A stretch of DNA of 64,000 bases from CAZGAQ01 sp964523405 (GTDB taxonomy: Bacteria > Planctomycetota > Phycisphaerae > UBA1845 > Fen-1342). Below the pieces are notes generated by a model. The model saw only the letters and a program-made list of their open reading frames with translations. It was not told the DNA's origin and did no database searches. Shown here one piece after another: positions 19,413-28,330 of the stretch. Each line of letters opens with the position of its first letter. Within the stretch, counting starts at the first letter, position 1. The position numbers and the translations under genes are program-made. The stretch lies in the NCBI GenBank assembly GCA_964523405.1, contig CAZGAQ010000005.1, positions 124,001-188,000 on the forward strand, in the 5' to 3' direction.

Positions 19413-22400
19413 CTACCACGCCTTCTGCAGGCGCGCGAAGTCCGCTACATCCACATCCCCGTCAGCGTCGTAATCCGCGTCCACGCACGGGTCGGCCGCG
19501 GCGCCCGGGGCGGTGCCGGGACCGGCCAACGCGGCCACCCAGCGCGTGTAGTCGACCAGATCGACGTCGCCGTCATCATCCGTGTCGCCAAGCAGCACGA
19601 TATTCGGCATTCCCGGCGACGGCGTACGCAACGTCTTGATGCATGCGCGTCCGTCCGCGTAGCGCCCTTGGGCCACATTCGTCGCCTGTGCCCCAAACGT
19701 CAGCGAATCGACCGGCGCCAGGCAGTCCCGGCGGCTGCCGATGAGCCCGATCGCCTCGCCGCCCTTGCTGAGCCCGAAATTCGTGTGCAGCGGCCCCTGT
19801 GCGGGCTCGCTGTCCGCCCAGAACAGCAGGTAGCCGTGCGGTGCGATCACCACGCCCGCCGGAATCTCGAACTTCGTCGGGTTGGTCAGGTTGTCCGTCA
19901 GGTGCATCCCGCCCAGATCGACCGCGAAGTCCTCGGCGTTGTACAACTCGATGTAGTCCTCGTACGCACCCGGCTCGTCCGGGTCGCCGATCACGCCGTC
20001 GTTGTCCGCCATCCATTCGTTGATGTAGACGCGCAGCATCGCACCCGGCGGCGGCGGGGGCCCGCCCGAGTTGTCATTCGGCTGCCCCGGCGTGACATTC
20101 GTCAGCATTGCGGTTGTTGCAGCTCCGTCCGGATACCGCCCATACGCGACGTTGGCCTGCAGCGCCGGCAGCGCGAGGAAGTCGACGAGCACGTTGCCGT
20201 TCGCATCCGTGTCAAACAGTGCCACGCTCTCTCCGCTGATCCCCAGCTTGAAGCCGGCGTGCAGCGTGCCCTCGTTCGGCTCCTCATCGCACCAAATCAG
20301 CAGGAAGCCGTGCCCTGGTATCGTCGTGCCCGCGGGAATCGGCCAGCGCCGCGGCCGCCCCGGATCGTCGCTCAGATACATCCCGCCGAGATCGAGCGTG
20401 CTGGTCCCGGCGTTGTACAGCTCGATCCAATCGTCGTAGTCGCCGGCCTCGTCCGTGTTGATTGCACAGTTGTACGGCAAAGCCTCGTTGATCCGCACCG
20501 GCGGCAGTTCGGGCGGCGCCGGCACCGTTGCCCGCAGGCTGGCCGTGCGGGCTGCGATGTACGGCTTCACGCCCCAATCTCGCGGATGGTAGTTTGCGTA
20601 ACTGGTGGGGGCGGTGAATGCGGCCAGGAAGTCGCTGTTGGTGAACCCCCAATCCATCGTCCCGCCAGAGTACGACCCGAGAAACGCGTACGGCCCCAGC
20701 CGCGTGCAAGTGGCGTCGAGTGCGGCCTCGCGCGGCCCGAGCGTAAACGGCCCATCGGTGACGACCGGCGGCGTGACCGCCTGCACGGTGCAGCTCAGGT
20801 ACGCGCCCGGCGTGGACGGAATACCAAACGACGTCGTCGACGGATTGGGATTGCTCAAGTGGTCCACGCCGGAGTCGTGATTCCCGCCGCCGGTGGCGAC
20901 CACGTCGAACGTGAACGAACTGCCCGTCGTCAGGCCGAGTGTCGTCAATGGCAGCGTGTACACCATGATGCCGCTGCTGCGCTGCGAAGCGTCGAGGGCG
21001 GCGCCCGCGCGACTGCGCCACTGCGAGCCGGTGTGCTCCCAAAGCTGCATGCCGCCGCCGCCGTCGGGCCACGACCCGACGAAGAAGTCATGCGCTACCG
21101 AGGCGTTGATCGATCGGCCCCATGGATTCCCCGTGTTCCCGCCGCTGCGTGTGTTGATGAGGATGAGATACTCGCCGTTGCCCGTGTCGCCGCCAACGTC
21201 GAGGGGACCGGCCAGTTGCAGGCGCACGAACAAGTTCGCGGCGTCGTTGCTCACGACAACGGACGCGAGGTCGTAGTGCGGGCCGTTTGGCTCCGGGGCC
21301 GTAGCCACGTCGCCCACGGTGTCGGCGTACGTCGCCTGCGGGTTGATCGGACTGCCGACGGCCCCGACGAGGTACCGCAAGTATCGCCGATACTGCTGCT
21401 CGAACGCGGGTATCGTGAGCACACGCCGAATCAGCGGCGGCAGGTCGCCGTCGCTGCCGAACCCGCCGTTGCCCCAGCTCGCATACCCGCGGTTCGCCCA
21501 GTCGATCCCGAAGAAGTCGACGCCGTACGTGTTGTCCGCGTCGTACGGGATGTACTCGAACTGCCCCGTCGTCGGGTTGTCGTACAGATAGTAGTTATTC
21601 GCCCCGTACCAGTAGTTGTCCCAGTGCCCGTTGGCCACGTCGATCGCCATTGCCCGCAGGAAATTGTCGACGTTCAGCCACGTCTGGATGCCGGACGCAA
21701 AGTCGGCATCGCTCGTCTGGTTGATGAATGCGATGAACTGCGCGAGCCGCGTGTAGTCCGGCGTCTCCTCGTTCGTCTCCAGTTGGTACGTCTGTCCCGT
21801 GTCGCTCATCCCGAGGTACTGGTACGTGCTGGCCGTGCCGGGACTGACGTAGCGCAAATCCGCGCGGGCCCCTTTGTAGAGGCACTTGTAAAGGTTGCCC
21901 GTTTCGCTGCCGAACCAGCGGTCGACGAAGTCGTCGTCGACCTGCTCGACGTTGACGTGTACGTCCGCGACCTGTGTGCCGTCGTTGATCTTGAAGTAGA
22001 CGTGCGACGCGCGCGGCGCTGGCACGCCCATCTTCCCGTACACATCCCACACCAGCAGCGACCGCGTGATCGCGACGTCGTTGTGCTCGCCGTTGATGTT
22101 GAACTTCTTGAGCCCGTGAAAGCGTCGCCCCGACTCAAACTCGTTGAAGCTGAGCTTCCAGGACTTCTTCAGCGAAGTCCGCGAGGTATTGCCGCGCACC
22201 CGAATGCCGACGTTGGCGACCGTCTCGTCGATCCGCGAGTTCACGACGTGGACCGTGCACGTCTTGTACGTGTCCTGATACGGGTTGGCGATCAGGTCGG
22301 CCAGGTCGGCCGGCGCCATCGTCACGGTGATGAACGTGATCTCGTCCGCGAGGAAGACGTTCGCCGTCGCGTCGTCATAGCCGGCGTTGCCCACGGGCGA

Positions 22401-22550
22401 CGGATTGACCGCGCGCGCCTGCGGACCGCCGAAGCTGAGCAGCGCGACGAGCCCGCCGGTGAGCAGGCCGCTTGTGACTAGCGTGCAGTGTCGACGACGG
22501 GGCGCTCGTAGGCCGGACGGCAGGCAAACCGACATGAGTGGGGGCTCCAA
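19413..22550 (-). CDS. Giant secreted protein: CotH kinase, two lamin-tail domains, dockerin
   Basis: A 1045-residue protein; ATGs at 22550 and 22535 are both possible starts, and the signal peptide ends near PQARA. The CotH domain begins at about residue 75 (VRGNTSRTSLKKSWKLSF, KKFNINGEHNDVAITRSLL) and includes VNGHWDNYWYGANNYYLY-like and EYIPYDADNTYG motifs typical of the kinase core. A beta-sandwich domain (about 400-630) follows. Two lamin-tail domains come next (VRINEALPYNCAINTDEAGD and VYINEWMADNDGVIGDPDEPG), each with the SDDPGRPRRW or TDNLTNPTKFEIP strands. The C-terminus is a dockerin pair (GDTDDDGDVDLVDYTRWV and ADYDADGDVDVADFARLQ). Its neighbour downstream has the same domain types in a different order, so the two probably act on the same surface substrates. 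It is 230 bases upstream of that gene. Confidence 0.85.
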   Translation of the reverse strand: MEPPLMSVCLPSGLRAPRRRHCTLVTSGLLTGGLVALLSFGGPQARAVNPSPVGNAGYDDATANVFLADEITFITVTMAPADLADLIANPYQDTYKTCTVHVVNSRIDETVANVGIRVRGNTSRTSLKKSWKLSFNEFESGRRFHGLKKFNINGEHNDVAITRSLLVWDVYGKMGVPAPRASHVYFKINDGTQVADVHVNVEQVDDDFVDRWFGSETGNLYKCLYKGARADLRYVSPGTASTYQYLGMSDTGQTYQLETNEETPDYTRLAQFIAFINQTSDADFASGIQTWLNVDNFLRAMAIDVANGHWDNYWYGANNYYLYDNPTTGQFEYIPYDADNTYGVDFFGIDWANRGYASWGNGGFGSDGDLPPLIRRVLTIPAFEQQYRRYLRYLVGAVGSPINPQATYADTVGDVATAPEPNGPHYDLASVVVSNDAANLFVRLQLAGPLDVGGDTGNGEYLILINTRSGGNTGNPWGRSINASVAHDFFVGSWPDGGGGMQLWEHTGSQWRSRAGAALDASQRSSGIMVYTLPLTTLGLTTGSSFTFDVVATGGGNHDSGVDHLSNPNPSTTSFGIPSTPGAYLSCTVQAVTPPVVTDGPFTLGPREAALDATCTRLGPYAFLGSYSGGTMDWGFTNSDFLAAFTAPTSYANYHPRDWGVKPYIAARTASLRATVPAPPELPPVRINEALPYNCAINTDEAGDYDDWIELYNAGTSTLDLGGMYLSDDPGRPRRWPIPAGTTIPGHGFLLIWCDEEPNEGTLHAGFKLGISGESVALFDTDANGNVLVDFLALPALQANVAYGRYPDGAATTAMLTNVTPGQPNDNSGGPPPPPGAMLRVYINEWMADNDGVIGDPDEPGAYEDYIELYNAEDFAVDLGGMHLTDNLTNPTKFEIPAGVVIAPHGYLLFWADSEPAQGPLHTNFGLSKGGEAIGLIGSRRDCLAPVDSLTFGAQATNVAQGRYADGRACIKTLRTPSPGMPNIVLLGDTDDDGDVDLVDYTRWVAALAGPGTAPGAAADPCVDADYDADGDVDVADFARLQKAW

Positions 22551-22828
22551 TGGTTCGGGCCGGTGGAAGGCGATCCGCGTGGGCGCGGCTCTGTACCCGG
22601 GCCGCAGCCATGTGTCGGCGGCATGAGGGACAGGATCGCCGCCGCCGCGCTTCGTATCCCCTGCGCACTAAACCAGTTTAGCAGGAACAGGGGGGGAGGG
22701 TCAACGCAAAGCCTTAGGTGCTCTTAGTACGCGACAGGCCCGGAAAGATCCGACGAATGCGCCGAGACAGATGGGCCGCGTTAAGATGGCTGCAGTACCG
22801 CCTCATCGTCTGCGGGAAGGAGCCACCG

Positions 22829-23686
22829 ATGCGTATCCGCCCCACTCGGTTCCGCGCCCTGGCGCTCGTCGCCGCTCTCCTTGGCGGCTTCTACACCGAG
22901 GAAATCGAGCCCGGCTGGTACACGCCCCCCGCCCAGAAGCCCATGATCCTCAAGCCCAGCGACGTCGGCCTGGATTATGAGGAGTTCGAGTGCACCAGCC
23001 CGGCCGGCTACACGCTCTACGGCTGGTTCATGCCGGCCGACAACGCCCCCGCGACCATCCTGATCCATCACGGTGCCCTGGGTAACCGCAGCGCCGTCCC
23101 GTCCTACTACACGATGCTCCACGAACTCGGTTACCACGTCGCGGTCTACGACTACAAGGGTTTCGGTGAGAGCACCGGCGCCGCGGACCTCGGTACCTTG
23201 ATCCCCGACGCCGACGCCGCCCTGGCCTACCTCGCCGGCCGCCCCGAGCCCGGCGCCCGGCGCATCATCCTGTACGGCGTCTCCCTCGGCACGCTGCCGA
23301 CCATCGCCCAGGCCGCCGACCCGCCCGCCGGCGTCATCGCCATGGTCGTCGACGGCTCCTTCGACGCCGAGTCCCTGCCGGCCTGGTCGGCCGCCCTCGT
23401 CGGCATCCTGCCGTTCCCGGAGGTCATCGAGAAGGTCGTTGCCGCCTACCCCGAACTCGACCCGCGGCAGTACATCGGCCGCATCACCATCCCCAAGCTC
23501 TTTCTGCATTCGCTGGAGGACACGACGACGCTGATTGTCGGTGCGGCGCGACTCTACGAAGCAGCGCCGCAACCCAAGCAGTTCTGCGAAGTCTTCGGCG
23601 GACACATCCTCTCGTCGGTGCTGGACCCGACTTACAAGGACTGCGTCGCGGTATTCCTGAAGGACGTCGTCGCCGCGGCTCCGTAG
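22829..23686 (+). CDS. Alpha/beta hydrolase (esterase/lipase-like)
   Basis: The ATG at 22829 has GGAAGGAG at 22814-22821 and starts a short signal-like hydrophobic segment (residues 8-21). The 285-residue product is an alpha/beta hydrolase of the BAAT/YfhR-like group. The oxyanion region is HHGALGNRSA, the nucleophile is Ser152 in GVSLG, and Asp231 (LHSLED) with His259 (FGGH) complete the triad. The phrase YDYKGFGES matches the conserved strand 4 region. It may be periplasmic or membrane-anchored. It stands alone between two large secreted-protein genes, and its substrate is unknown. Confidence 0.75.
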   Translation: MRIRPTRFRALALVAALLGGFYTEEIEPGWYTPPAQKPMILKPSDVGLDYEEFECTSPAGYTLYGWFMPADNAPATILIHHGALGNRSAVPSYYTMLHELGYHVAVYDYKGFGESTGAADLGTLIPDADAALAYLAGRPEPGARRIILYGVSLGTLPTIAQAADPPAGVIAMVVDGSFDAESLPAWSAALVGILPFPEVIEKVVAAYPELDPRQYIGRITIPKLFLHSLEDTTTLIVGAARLYEAAPQPKQFCEVFGGHILSSVLDPTYKDCVAVFLKDVVAAAP

Positions 23687-23798
23687 CGAGGTATCGCGAT
23701 CGCGCAGGAGCACGGCAGCCGGCGGCTGGCCGTGGGTGGCCCCAGCGCCACGGGCAGTAGGCCTTGGGGCCCCACGTCGCCCGATAACCCGGCGGCAG

Positions 23799-23827
23799 TT
23801 GGTAGTCTTGCCTGCACACCGTATACT
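23799..23827 (+). promoter_or_regulatory. Predicted sigma-70 promoter of propeller-dockerin gene 2
   Basis: TTGGTA at 23799-23804 and TATACT at 23822-23827 have a 17-base spacer. Position and spacing match the promoter predicted before the paralogue (4541-4569), and the leaders of the two genes share blocks such as CATCCGT and GGGACGGA. Confidence 0.6.
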
Positions 23828-23968
23828 GCCGATATCGACATCCGTCCGCGTCGGAACGTTCGGGCGGGCGGGGTGGGACGGAAGCCGGACCGGTGGCCGC
23901 GCGGCCACGAGGTTCAACGCCGGGGCCCAAACGACGAGCACGGTGCCTGCAGTACCAGGAGACGGGGC

Positions 23969-26422
23969 ATGATCAAAGCGCGAACCAGGCTGAACGCGTT
24001 CAAATCCGCAGTCGTGTCAGCGCTTGCGACGGCCGTCGTGCTATCGGCAGCGGCTGCGTCGGCCGCGGCCGCGTGCAGTCCGGAGTGGCTCTACGGCCCG
24101 CAGCAGCAGATCGCGGGCACGGACGGATTCCTGTACGCCGCCACGATGTGGGACGCCGACGGTCCGGGGCCGGAACCCGAACGCCCCGTCATCGCCGGCT
24201 ACTTCACGGTCGCGGGCGGCACGCTCGCGAACCACATCGCCCGCTGGGATGGCACGAGTTGGCAGCCCCTGGGGAGTGGGATGGAGGTGGAGATTGGGAC
24301 CTACCGACCGGTCAGAGCCCTGGCTGTCTACCACGGCGACCTCATCGCGGGGGGGTGGTTCACCACGGCCGGCGGTGTGACCGTGAATGGGATCGCCCGC
24401 TGGGACGGAACGAGTTGGCACCCGATGGGGTCGGGAATCAATGGGTACGTGAATGCGCTATGCGTGTACAACGATGAGTTGGTTGCGGCCGGCTCGTTTG
24501 GCACAGCCGATGGCGTCCCAGCCAAGCACATTGCGCGCTGGAACGGGACGAGTTGGCAGCCGCTGGGGACGGGGATGGGCGGCGAGAGCGTCTGGGTGAC
24601 CGCGTTGCGGGTCTACAACGGCGAGTTGATTGCCGGCGGCACGTTCGACACGGCCGGCGGTGTGTCCGTCTACAACATCGCGCGCTGGAACGGCACGCGG
24701 TGGACCGCGCTTTGGAACGGGACGGATGGTCCGGTCTACGCGCTCGCCGAGTTTGACGGCGCGCTGGTTGCCGGCGGGCGCTTTACCAGGGCCGGCACTG
24801 CGACCGCGAATGGCGTGGCTTCCTGGCGGGGAACCAATTGGCAAGCGCTGGGGACCGGCATGGCCGGGGACGATCCGACCGTGATGGCCCTCGCGAACTA
24901 CGCCGGTGAGCTCTACGCAGCAGGTCACTTCACCGTTGCCGGCAACGTCAGCGCAAACCGCGTTGCGCGTTGGGATGGTACGCAGTGGTGTACCGTCGGG
25001 GACGGAATCGACGGCCCGGCGTCCGCCATGTCCGGAGCCGGTTACGACCCGACAGCTTACCTCCTGGCGCCTTGCGACGGCGAGTTGCTCATCGGAGGCG
25101 TCTTCAGCATCGCCGGCGGGCGCGCCGGCGCCGGTATGGCGTTGTGGAATGGCGCCGAATGGCACCCCTGGGGGCCGGGTTTGAGCCATGCCGTGAAGGC
25201 GCTTTTGGTTTGGCACGGCGACCTCATCGCCGGTGGCATTTTTGCCACCTCGACCGGGTCGCGGGGCATCGCCCGCTGGGACGGAGCGGCTTGGCAGCCG
25301 CTTGGTTCGGGCGTGGGTGGCGGGGCCGGTGCCGCAGTCTACTGCTGTGCGGTCTACAACGACAATTTGGTGGCCGGCGGCCGATTCACGACGGCCGATG
25401 GCGTTACCGTGAATGGCGTCGCGCGCTGGGATGGTGTGGACTGGCAGCCGTTCGGTACGGGCATGGGTGGGCAATACCAGGACGTGTTCGCACTGGCGGT
25501 TTACAACGGCGACCTCGTCGCCGCGGGGCGGTTCACGTCTGCGGGCGGCGTTGCGGCGAACAGCATCGCCCGCTGGGACGGCGCGACTTGGCACCCGCTC
25601 GGTACGGGCATGAGTGACCCACTCGACTTCAACTCCATTCTCTCGCTGGCGGTCTACAACGGTGAGCTCGTCGCAGGGGGCGCCTTTAGCACCCTCGGTG
25701 GCGCCGCGTATACGCGCGGCATCGCCCGCTGGGACGGCACGACGTGGCGCAGTCTCGGCTCGGGCTTAGTCCAGGTCGCGCCGGGCAGGGCCTACGCCTT
25801 GCTCAACGTCAATGGAAAGCTGGCGGTCGGAGGCCAGTTCACCAGCGCGGGCGGGATGGCGGCAGACAATGTCGCGCTGTGGGACGGAACGAATTGGCAG
25901 GGACTCGGCACGGGCCTGGACGACATCGTTCATGCCTTGACCGAGTACCGCGGCGACGTCATTGCCGCCGGCAGCTTAACCGCCGCCGGCACCGCTCCGG
26001 TCAGTTGTATCGCGCGCTGGGATGGCACAGACTGGCAGCCGCTGGGGGCGGGCCTTGGCGCCTACGCCTCAGGGTTTGGAGGCCTCCCGTACGCCTCCGC
26101 CCTGGCCGTCTATCGCGGCGAACTCATCGTCGGCGGCACCTTCACCACGGCTGGTGACCAGGTATCCGCCTACTGGGCCCGGTGGGGCTGCGCCGTGCCC
26201 GATGTGTGCCTCGGTGACGGCAACTGCGACGGCGTCATCAACTGGCGCGACATCGACTATCTCGTGGCCGCGCAGAACGACAACGTATCGGCGTGGACGG
26301 CGCTGTTCCCGGAAGGCAACGCGACCTGCCCGTTCCTGAACCTCGACACAAATGCCGACGGCCACGTGAACTGGCGCGACATCGACCCCTTCATCGCGCT
26401 CATGAACACGACCTGCCCGTAA
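23969..26422 (+). CDS. Secreted 13-repeat propeller-like protein with C-terminal dockerin (paralogue 2)
   Basis: The ATG at 23969 is preceded by CAGGAGACGG, nearly the same ribosome-binding region as paralogue 1, and starts a signal peptide ending near SAAAA. The 817-residue product begins ACSPEWLYGPQQ (paralogue 1: ACSPEWLFEPGQ). It has 13 propeller-like units with IARWDGTxWxPLG and AGGxFTTAGG strands, then CLGDGNCDGVINWRDIDYLV and LDTNADGHVNWRDIDPFI, two dockerin F-hand repeats with full ligand sets. The second repeat matches the calcium consensus slightly better than in paralogue 1. It is probably exported and assembled at the cell surface. The ligand is unknown. It is convergent with the ferritin-like gene at 26516. 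Confidence 0.85.
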   Translation: MIKARTRLNAFKSAVVSALATAVVLSAAAASAAAACSPEWLYGPQQQIAGTDGFLYAATMWDADGPGPEPERPVIAGYFTVAGGTLANHIARWDGTSWQPLGSGMEVEIGTYRPVRALAVYHGDLIAGGWFTTAGGVTVNGIARWDGTSWHPMGSGINGYVNALCVYNDELVAAGSFGTADGVPAKHIARWNGTSWQPLGTGMGGESVWVTALRVYNGELIAGGTFDTAGGVSVYNIARWNGTRWTALWNGTDGPVYALAEFDGALVAGGRFTRAGTATANGVASWRGTNWQALGTGMAGDDPTVMALANYAGELYAAGHFTVAGNVSANRVARWDGTQWCTVGDGIDGPASAMSGAGYDPTAYLLAPCDGELLIGGVFSIAGGRAGAGMALWNGAEWHPWGPGLSHAVKALLVWHGDLIAGGIFATSTGSRGIARWDGAAWQPLGSGVGGGAGAAVYCCAVYNDNLVAGGRFTTADGVTVNGVARWDGVDWQPFGTGMGGQYQDVFALAVYNGDLVAAGRFTSAGGVAANSIARWDGATWHPLGTGMSDPLDFNSILSLAVYNGELVAGGAFSTLGGAAYTRGIARWDGTTWRSLGSGLVQVAPGRAYALLNVNGKLAVGGQFTSAGGMAADNVALWDGTNWQGLGTGLDDIVHALTEYRGDVIAAGSLTAAGTAPVSCIARWDGTDWQPLGAGLGAYASGFGGLPYASALAVYRGELIVGGTFTTAGDQVSAYWARWGCAVPDVCLGDGNCDGVINWRDIDYLVAAQNDNVSAWTALFPEGNATCPFLNLDTNADGHVNWRDIDPFIALMNTTCP

Positions 26423-26446
26423 ACGCCGTCTGTTCAGCGCAGAACA

Positions 26447-26490
26447 GCGGCCGCCTTGCTCCTGGGAGTAGCCCGGGGCCAGGCGGCCGC
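26447..26490. terminator. Perfect 10-bp hairpin between convergent genes
   Basis: GCGGCCGCCT (26447-26456) pairs with AGGCGGCCGC (26481-26490) around a 24-base loop, between the propeller-dockerin gene (stop 26422) and the DUF2202 gene (stop 26516). It is a likely bidirectional terminator without a T-run. Confidence 0.5.
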
Positions 26491-26515
26491 GCTCACTAGG
26501 AAGCACGGGCTTCGG

Positions 26516-27379
26516 TTACCCGCCGATGATCTCCGCGTACTGGTCGGCGTCCAGGTACTGCGGCTCATACACCACGCCGCGCTTCGCGAGCTGCGCGACG
26601 AACGCCCGCAGGTGGTTTTCGGAGGCCTGCTCCAGATTTCCGTAGACGCGCTGCACGTCGGCGTGCGTCGTGGCCGCGATCCGCGTCTCAAGATCGAGGA
26701 TGTCGATCTCCTCAATCTCCGCCCCGACGGCCAGCGCCGCTGTCAGCGACGCGCTGCCCTCCGCGATCAGGTCGGCGTACAGCGTCTGGAAGTGCTCGGT
26801 CGCGAATTCCCCCACGCCGAGGCCCGCCACCGGGTCGGCGACGCCGTACCGCGTCAGCAGCGTGAGAATCGCGTCCATGTGCGTCTGTTCGCTCTTCACG
26901 ATGTTTGCAAAGACCGAGACGTTCCACTGCGCGCCCAGCGTGATGTATACGTCGCGCGCCAGCTTTTCCTCCTCGCGCATGAAGAGCAGGCCCTCCTGCT
27001 CTGCAGCGCTGAGTGGCACCACGCGGGCCGACTGCACCGGCGCGGTCACTACGGCGCTGGCGACCGCCGTTGTCTGACACGACTTGACCGTGACCTGCCG
27101 GGCCACGAGCACGCCGTCCTGAACCGTACCACAGGCCGCGACCGTCATGCCTACCACCAAGTCGCTGAACGCGATCGTCCGGCCGTTCTTCTTGATGATC
27201 GTCTGCGTGGTGACCTGCACCGTGGTGTCGGCCACAACGAGTTGCTGGGCCGGGAGGTCGATGGCGCTGATCGCGCCTTCGATCCGCGTGCCGTTGAGGG
27301 GACAGGCCGGATTCGCGGCCAGCGCCACGCTGCCCGCCAGCGCCAGGACCAATCCCACCGTCCATGCTGCGTGTCTCAT
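26516..27379 (-). CDS. Secreted ferritin-like DUF2202 protein with N-terminal DUF5666-like domain
   Basis: The ATG at 27379 follows AAAGGAGATG, an excellent ribosome-binding site, and begins a signal peptide ending near ALAAN; the longer frame is rejected. Residues 30-105 form a small beta-barrel-like domain (GAISAIDLPAQQLVV, DLVVGMTVAACGTVQDGVLVARQVTV) resembling DUF5666. Residues 120-287 are a four-helix DUF2202 domain: EEEKLARDVYITLG, FANIVKSEQTHMDAILTLLTRYGV, GAEIEEIDILDLE, ENHLRAFV and YEPQYL. Glu138, Glu164 and His167 are candidate metal ligands. DUF2202 proteins belong to the ferritin-like superfamily and presumably bind metal. It lies at the end of a sigma/anti-sigma/metal-sensor cluster. 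Confidence 0.8.
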   Translation of the reverse strand: MRHAAWTVGLVLALAGSVALAANPACPLNGTRIEGAISAIDLPAQQLVVADTTVQVTTQTIIKKNGRTIAFSDLVVGMTVAACGTVQDGVLVARQVTVKSCQTTAVASAVVTAPVQSARVVPLSAAEQEGLLFMREEEKLARDVYITLGAQWNVSVFANIVKSEQTHMDAILTLLTRYGVADPVAGLGVGEFATEHFQTLYADLIAEGSASLTAALAVGAEIEEIDILDLETRIAATTHADVQRVYGNLEQASENHLRAFVAQLAKRGVVYEPQYLDADQYAEIIGG

Positions 27380-27793
27380 GCGACATCTCCTTTCGTCGGT
27401 TGGGCCGCGTGCGAATGGCGTCGTGTCCACGGGCCCGCGGGGACGGAATTGTCTGCGATGGGAGAACGCTTCTCCGCATCCGGTGATGAAACGCCCCGCA
27501 ACAAGGGACCCTGCGGTGAAACGCGCGAAATTTCCTGGCAACTCATCGGCTCGCCCTGCACTTCCCCGCGTCACGCACGGACCAATGGAAAAGCGCAGCT
27601 CCGCGCGTGCGAAGCTGCGCTCTTTCTCGCGAGAACGTGGCCCAATTCACGAGCCGGGCACACTGCTGCCCTGAGGCGACTCAGCCGCGCGTGTGAGCTT
27701 CGTAGCGTTCGGTCTCCGTCCGGCCCGAACGCATGTGAGGGGCAGCTGACGTTGCGGCACGCTTGGGACGCGAGGCGACGGCGCAAATCCGCC
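27380..27793. other. Intergenic region between DUF2202 gene and small secreted-protein gene
   Basis: About 410 bases. It contains a strong hairpin with a T-run on the minus strand (27588-27625), so the DUF2202 gene probably has its own promoter. On the minus strand two GCGTTTCA(C/T) elements (around 27484 and 27517) lie 100-140 bases before the DUF2202 start codon. No gene is supported in it. Confidence 0.4.
27588..27625 (-). terminator. Intrinsic terminator after the sigma/anti-sigma/metal-sensor operon
   Basis: On the minus strand AGCGCAGCT (27621-27613) pairs with AGCTGCGCT (27600-27592) around a 12-base loop, directly followed by a TTTT run. It separates the small secreted-protein gene (27794) from the DUF2202 gene. 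Confidence 0.75.
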
Positions 27794-28201
27794 CTAGTTC
27801 TCCGCCCGCCAGCCGCCGTGCTGTCCACCGCCCGGCGCCACACGGCCGCAGCGCGGACAAGCGACCGAAGTCGGCGTGCTTGTGCTATCGCTCGTCCGCC
27901 ACAAGCACCAACTCGGCCCCAGGCCCTGTCTGCACAGCAAACGGCCGCAGCGCGGCGCAAACCGCATCCCGTCCTGCGTTGATCGGGACGTCGGATTCAT
28001 GAGCAGGGGGCAGTTGTTCGGATCGCGCTGGCGCTGCCGCATCGGCCGCTGCACGGCGTCCGTGGTGCTTGTACTCGCGGCTGCCTGCAGCCGCGCGCCT
28101 TGCTGCCCGCGTCGTTCCCCCCCGCGCGCCCCAAACCCCTGCGCCTGTGCCCAGCTCAGGCCGATGAGTAAGACAACGGAGATCGCGATCAGTGGCTTCA
28201 T
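27794..28201 (-). CDS. Small secreted Cys/Arg-rich protein, unrecognised
   Basis: The ATG at 28201 has GAGGAG 10 bases upstream and encodes a convincing signal peptide (MKPLIAISVVLLIGLSWAQA). The mature part, about 113 residues, is rich in Arg, Gln, Gly and Ser and contains six Cys, including CPRCGR and RCGRLLCRQG. A 15-base stretch (CCGCGCTGCGGCCGT) occurs twice in its 3' half. It follows the metal-sensor gene by 130 bases on the same strand. I recognise no family. GC at third codon positions fits this frame better than the alternative, but the C-terminal half is less certain than the signal peptide. A role in the adjacent metal or envelope response is inference from location. Confidence 0.5.
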   Translation of the reverse strand: MKPLIAISVVLLIGLSWAQAQGFGARGGERRGQQGARLQAAASTSTTDAVQRPMRQRQRDPNNCPLLMNPTSRSTQDGMRFAPRCGRLLCRQGLGPSWCLWRTSDSTSTPTSVACPRCGRVAPGGGQHGGWRAEN

Positions 28202-28330
28202 GTTCGTACTCCTCATGTGTGGTGCAGCGCTATTGCTTCCCCGGTGTGCCATGCCGGCGTTCGCTTTTGGACTCCGCTAGTAGCCGCGCAGGGGCATGCG
28301 CTCGCGCACCGCACGAAGGACGACACGCCG

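Noticed and set aside
16123..19473. A very long plus-strand open frame (over 1100 codons) antisense to the CotH/lamin-tail gene
   Set aside because: It is Arg/Val/Ala-rich with no domain or signal, mirrors the GC-rich codon pattern of the minus-strand gene, and the minus frame has clear domains. A similar antisense frame at 19668-22481 was rejected for the same reason.
27794..28100. Alternative reading frame in the 3' half of the small secreted-protein gene (ending ...ELVLVADER)
   Set aside because: It looks protein-like, but GC at third positions is lower than in the frame that follows the signal peptide, so I kept the latter with reduced confidence.
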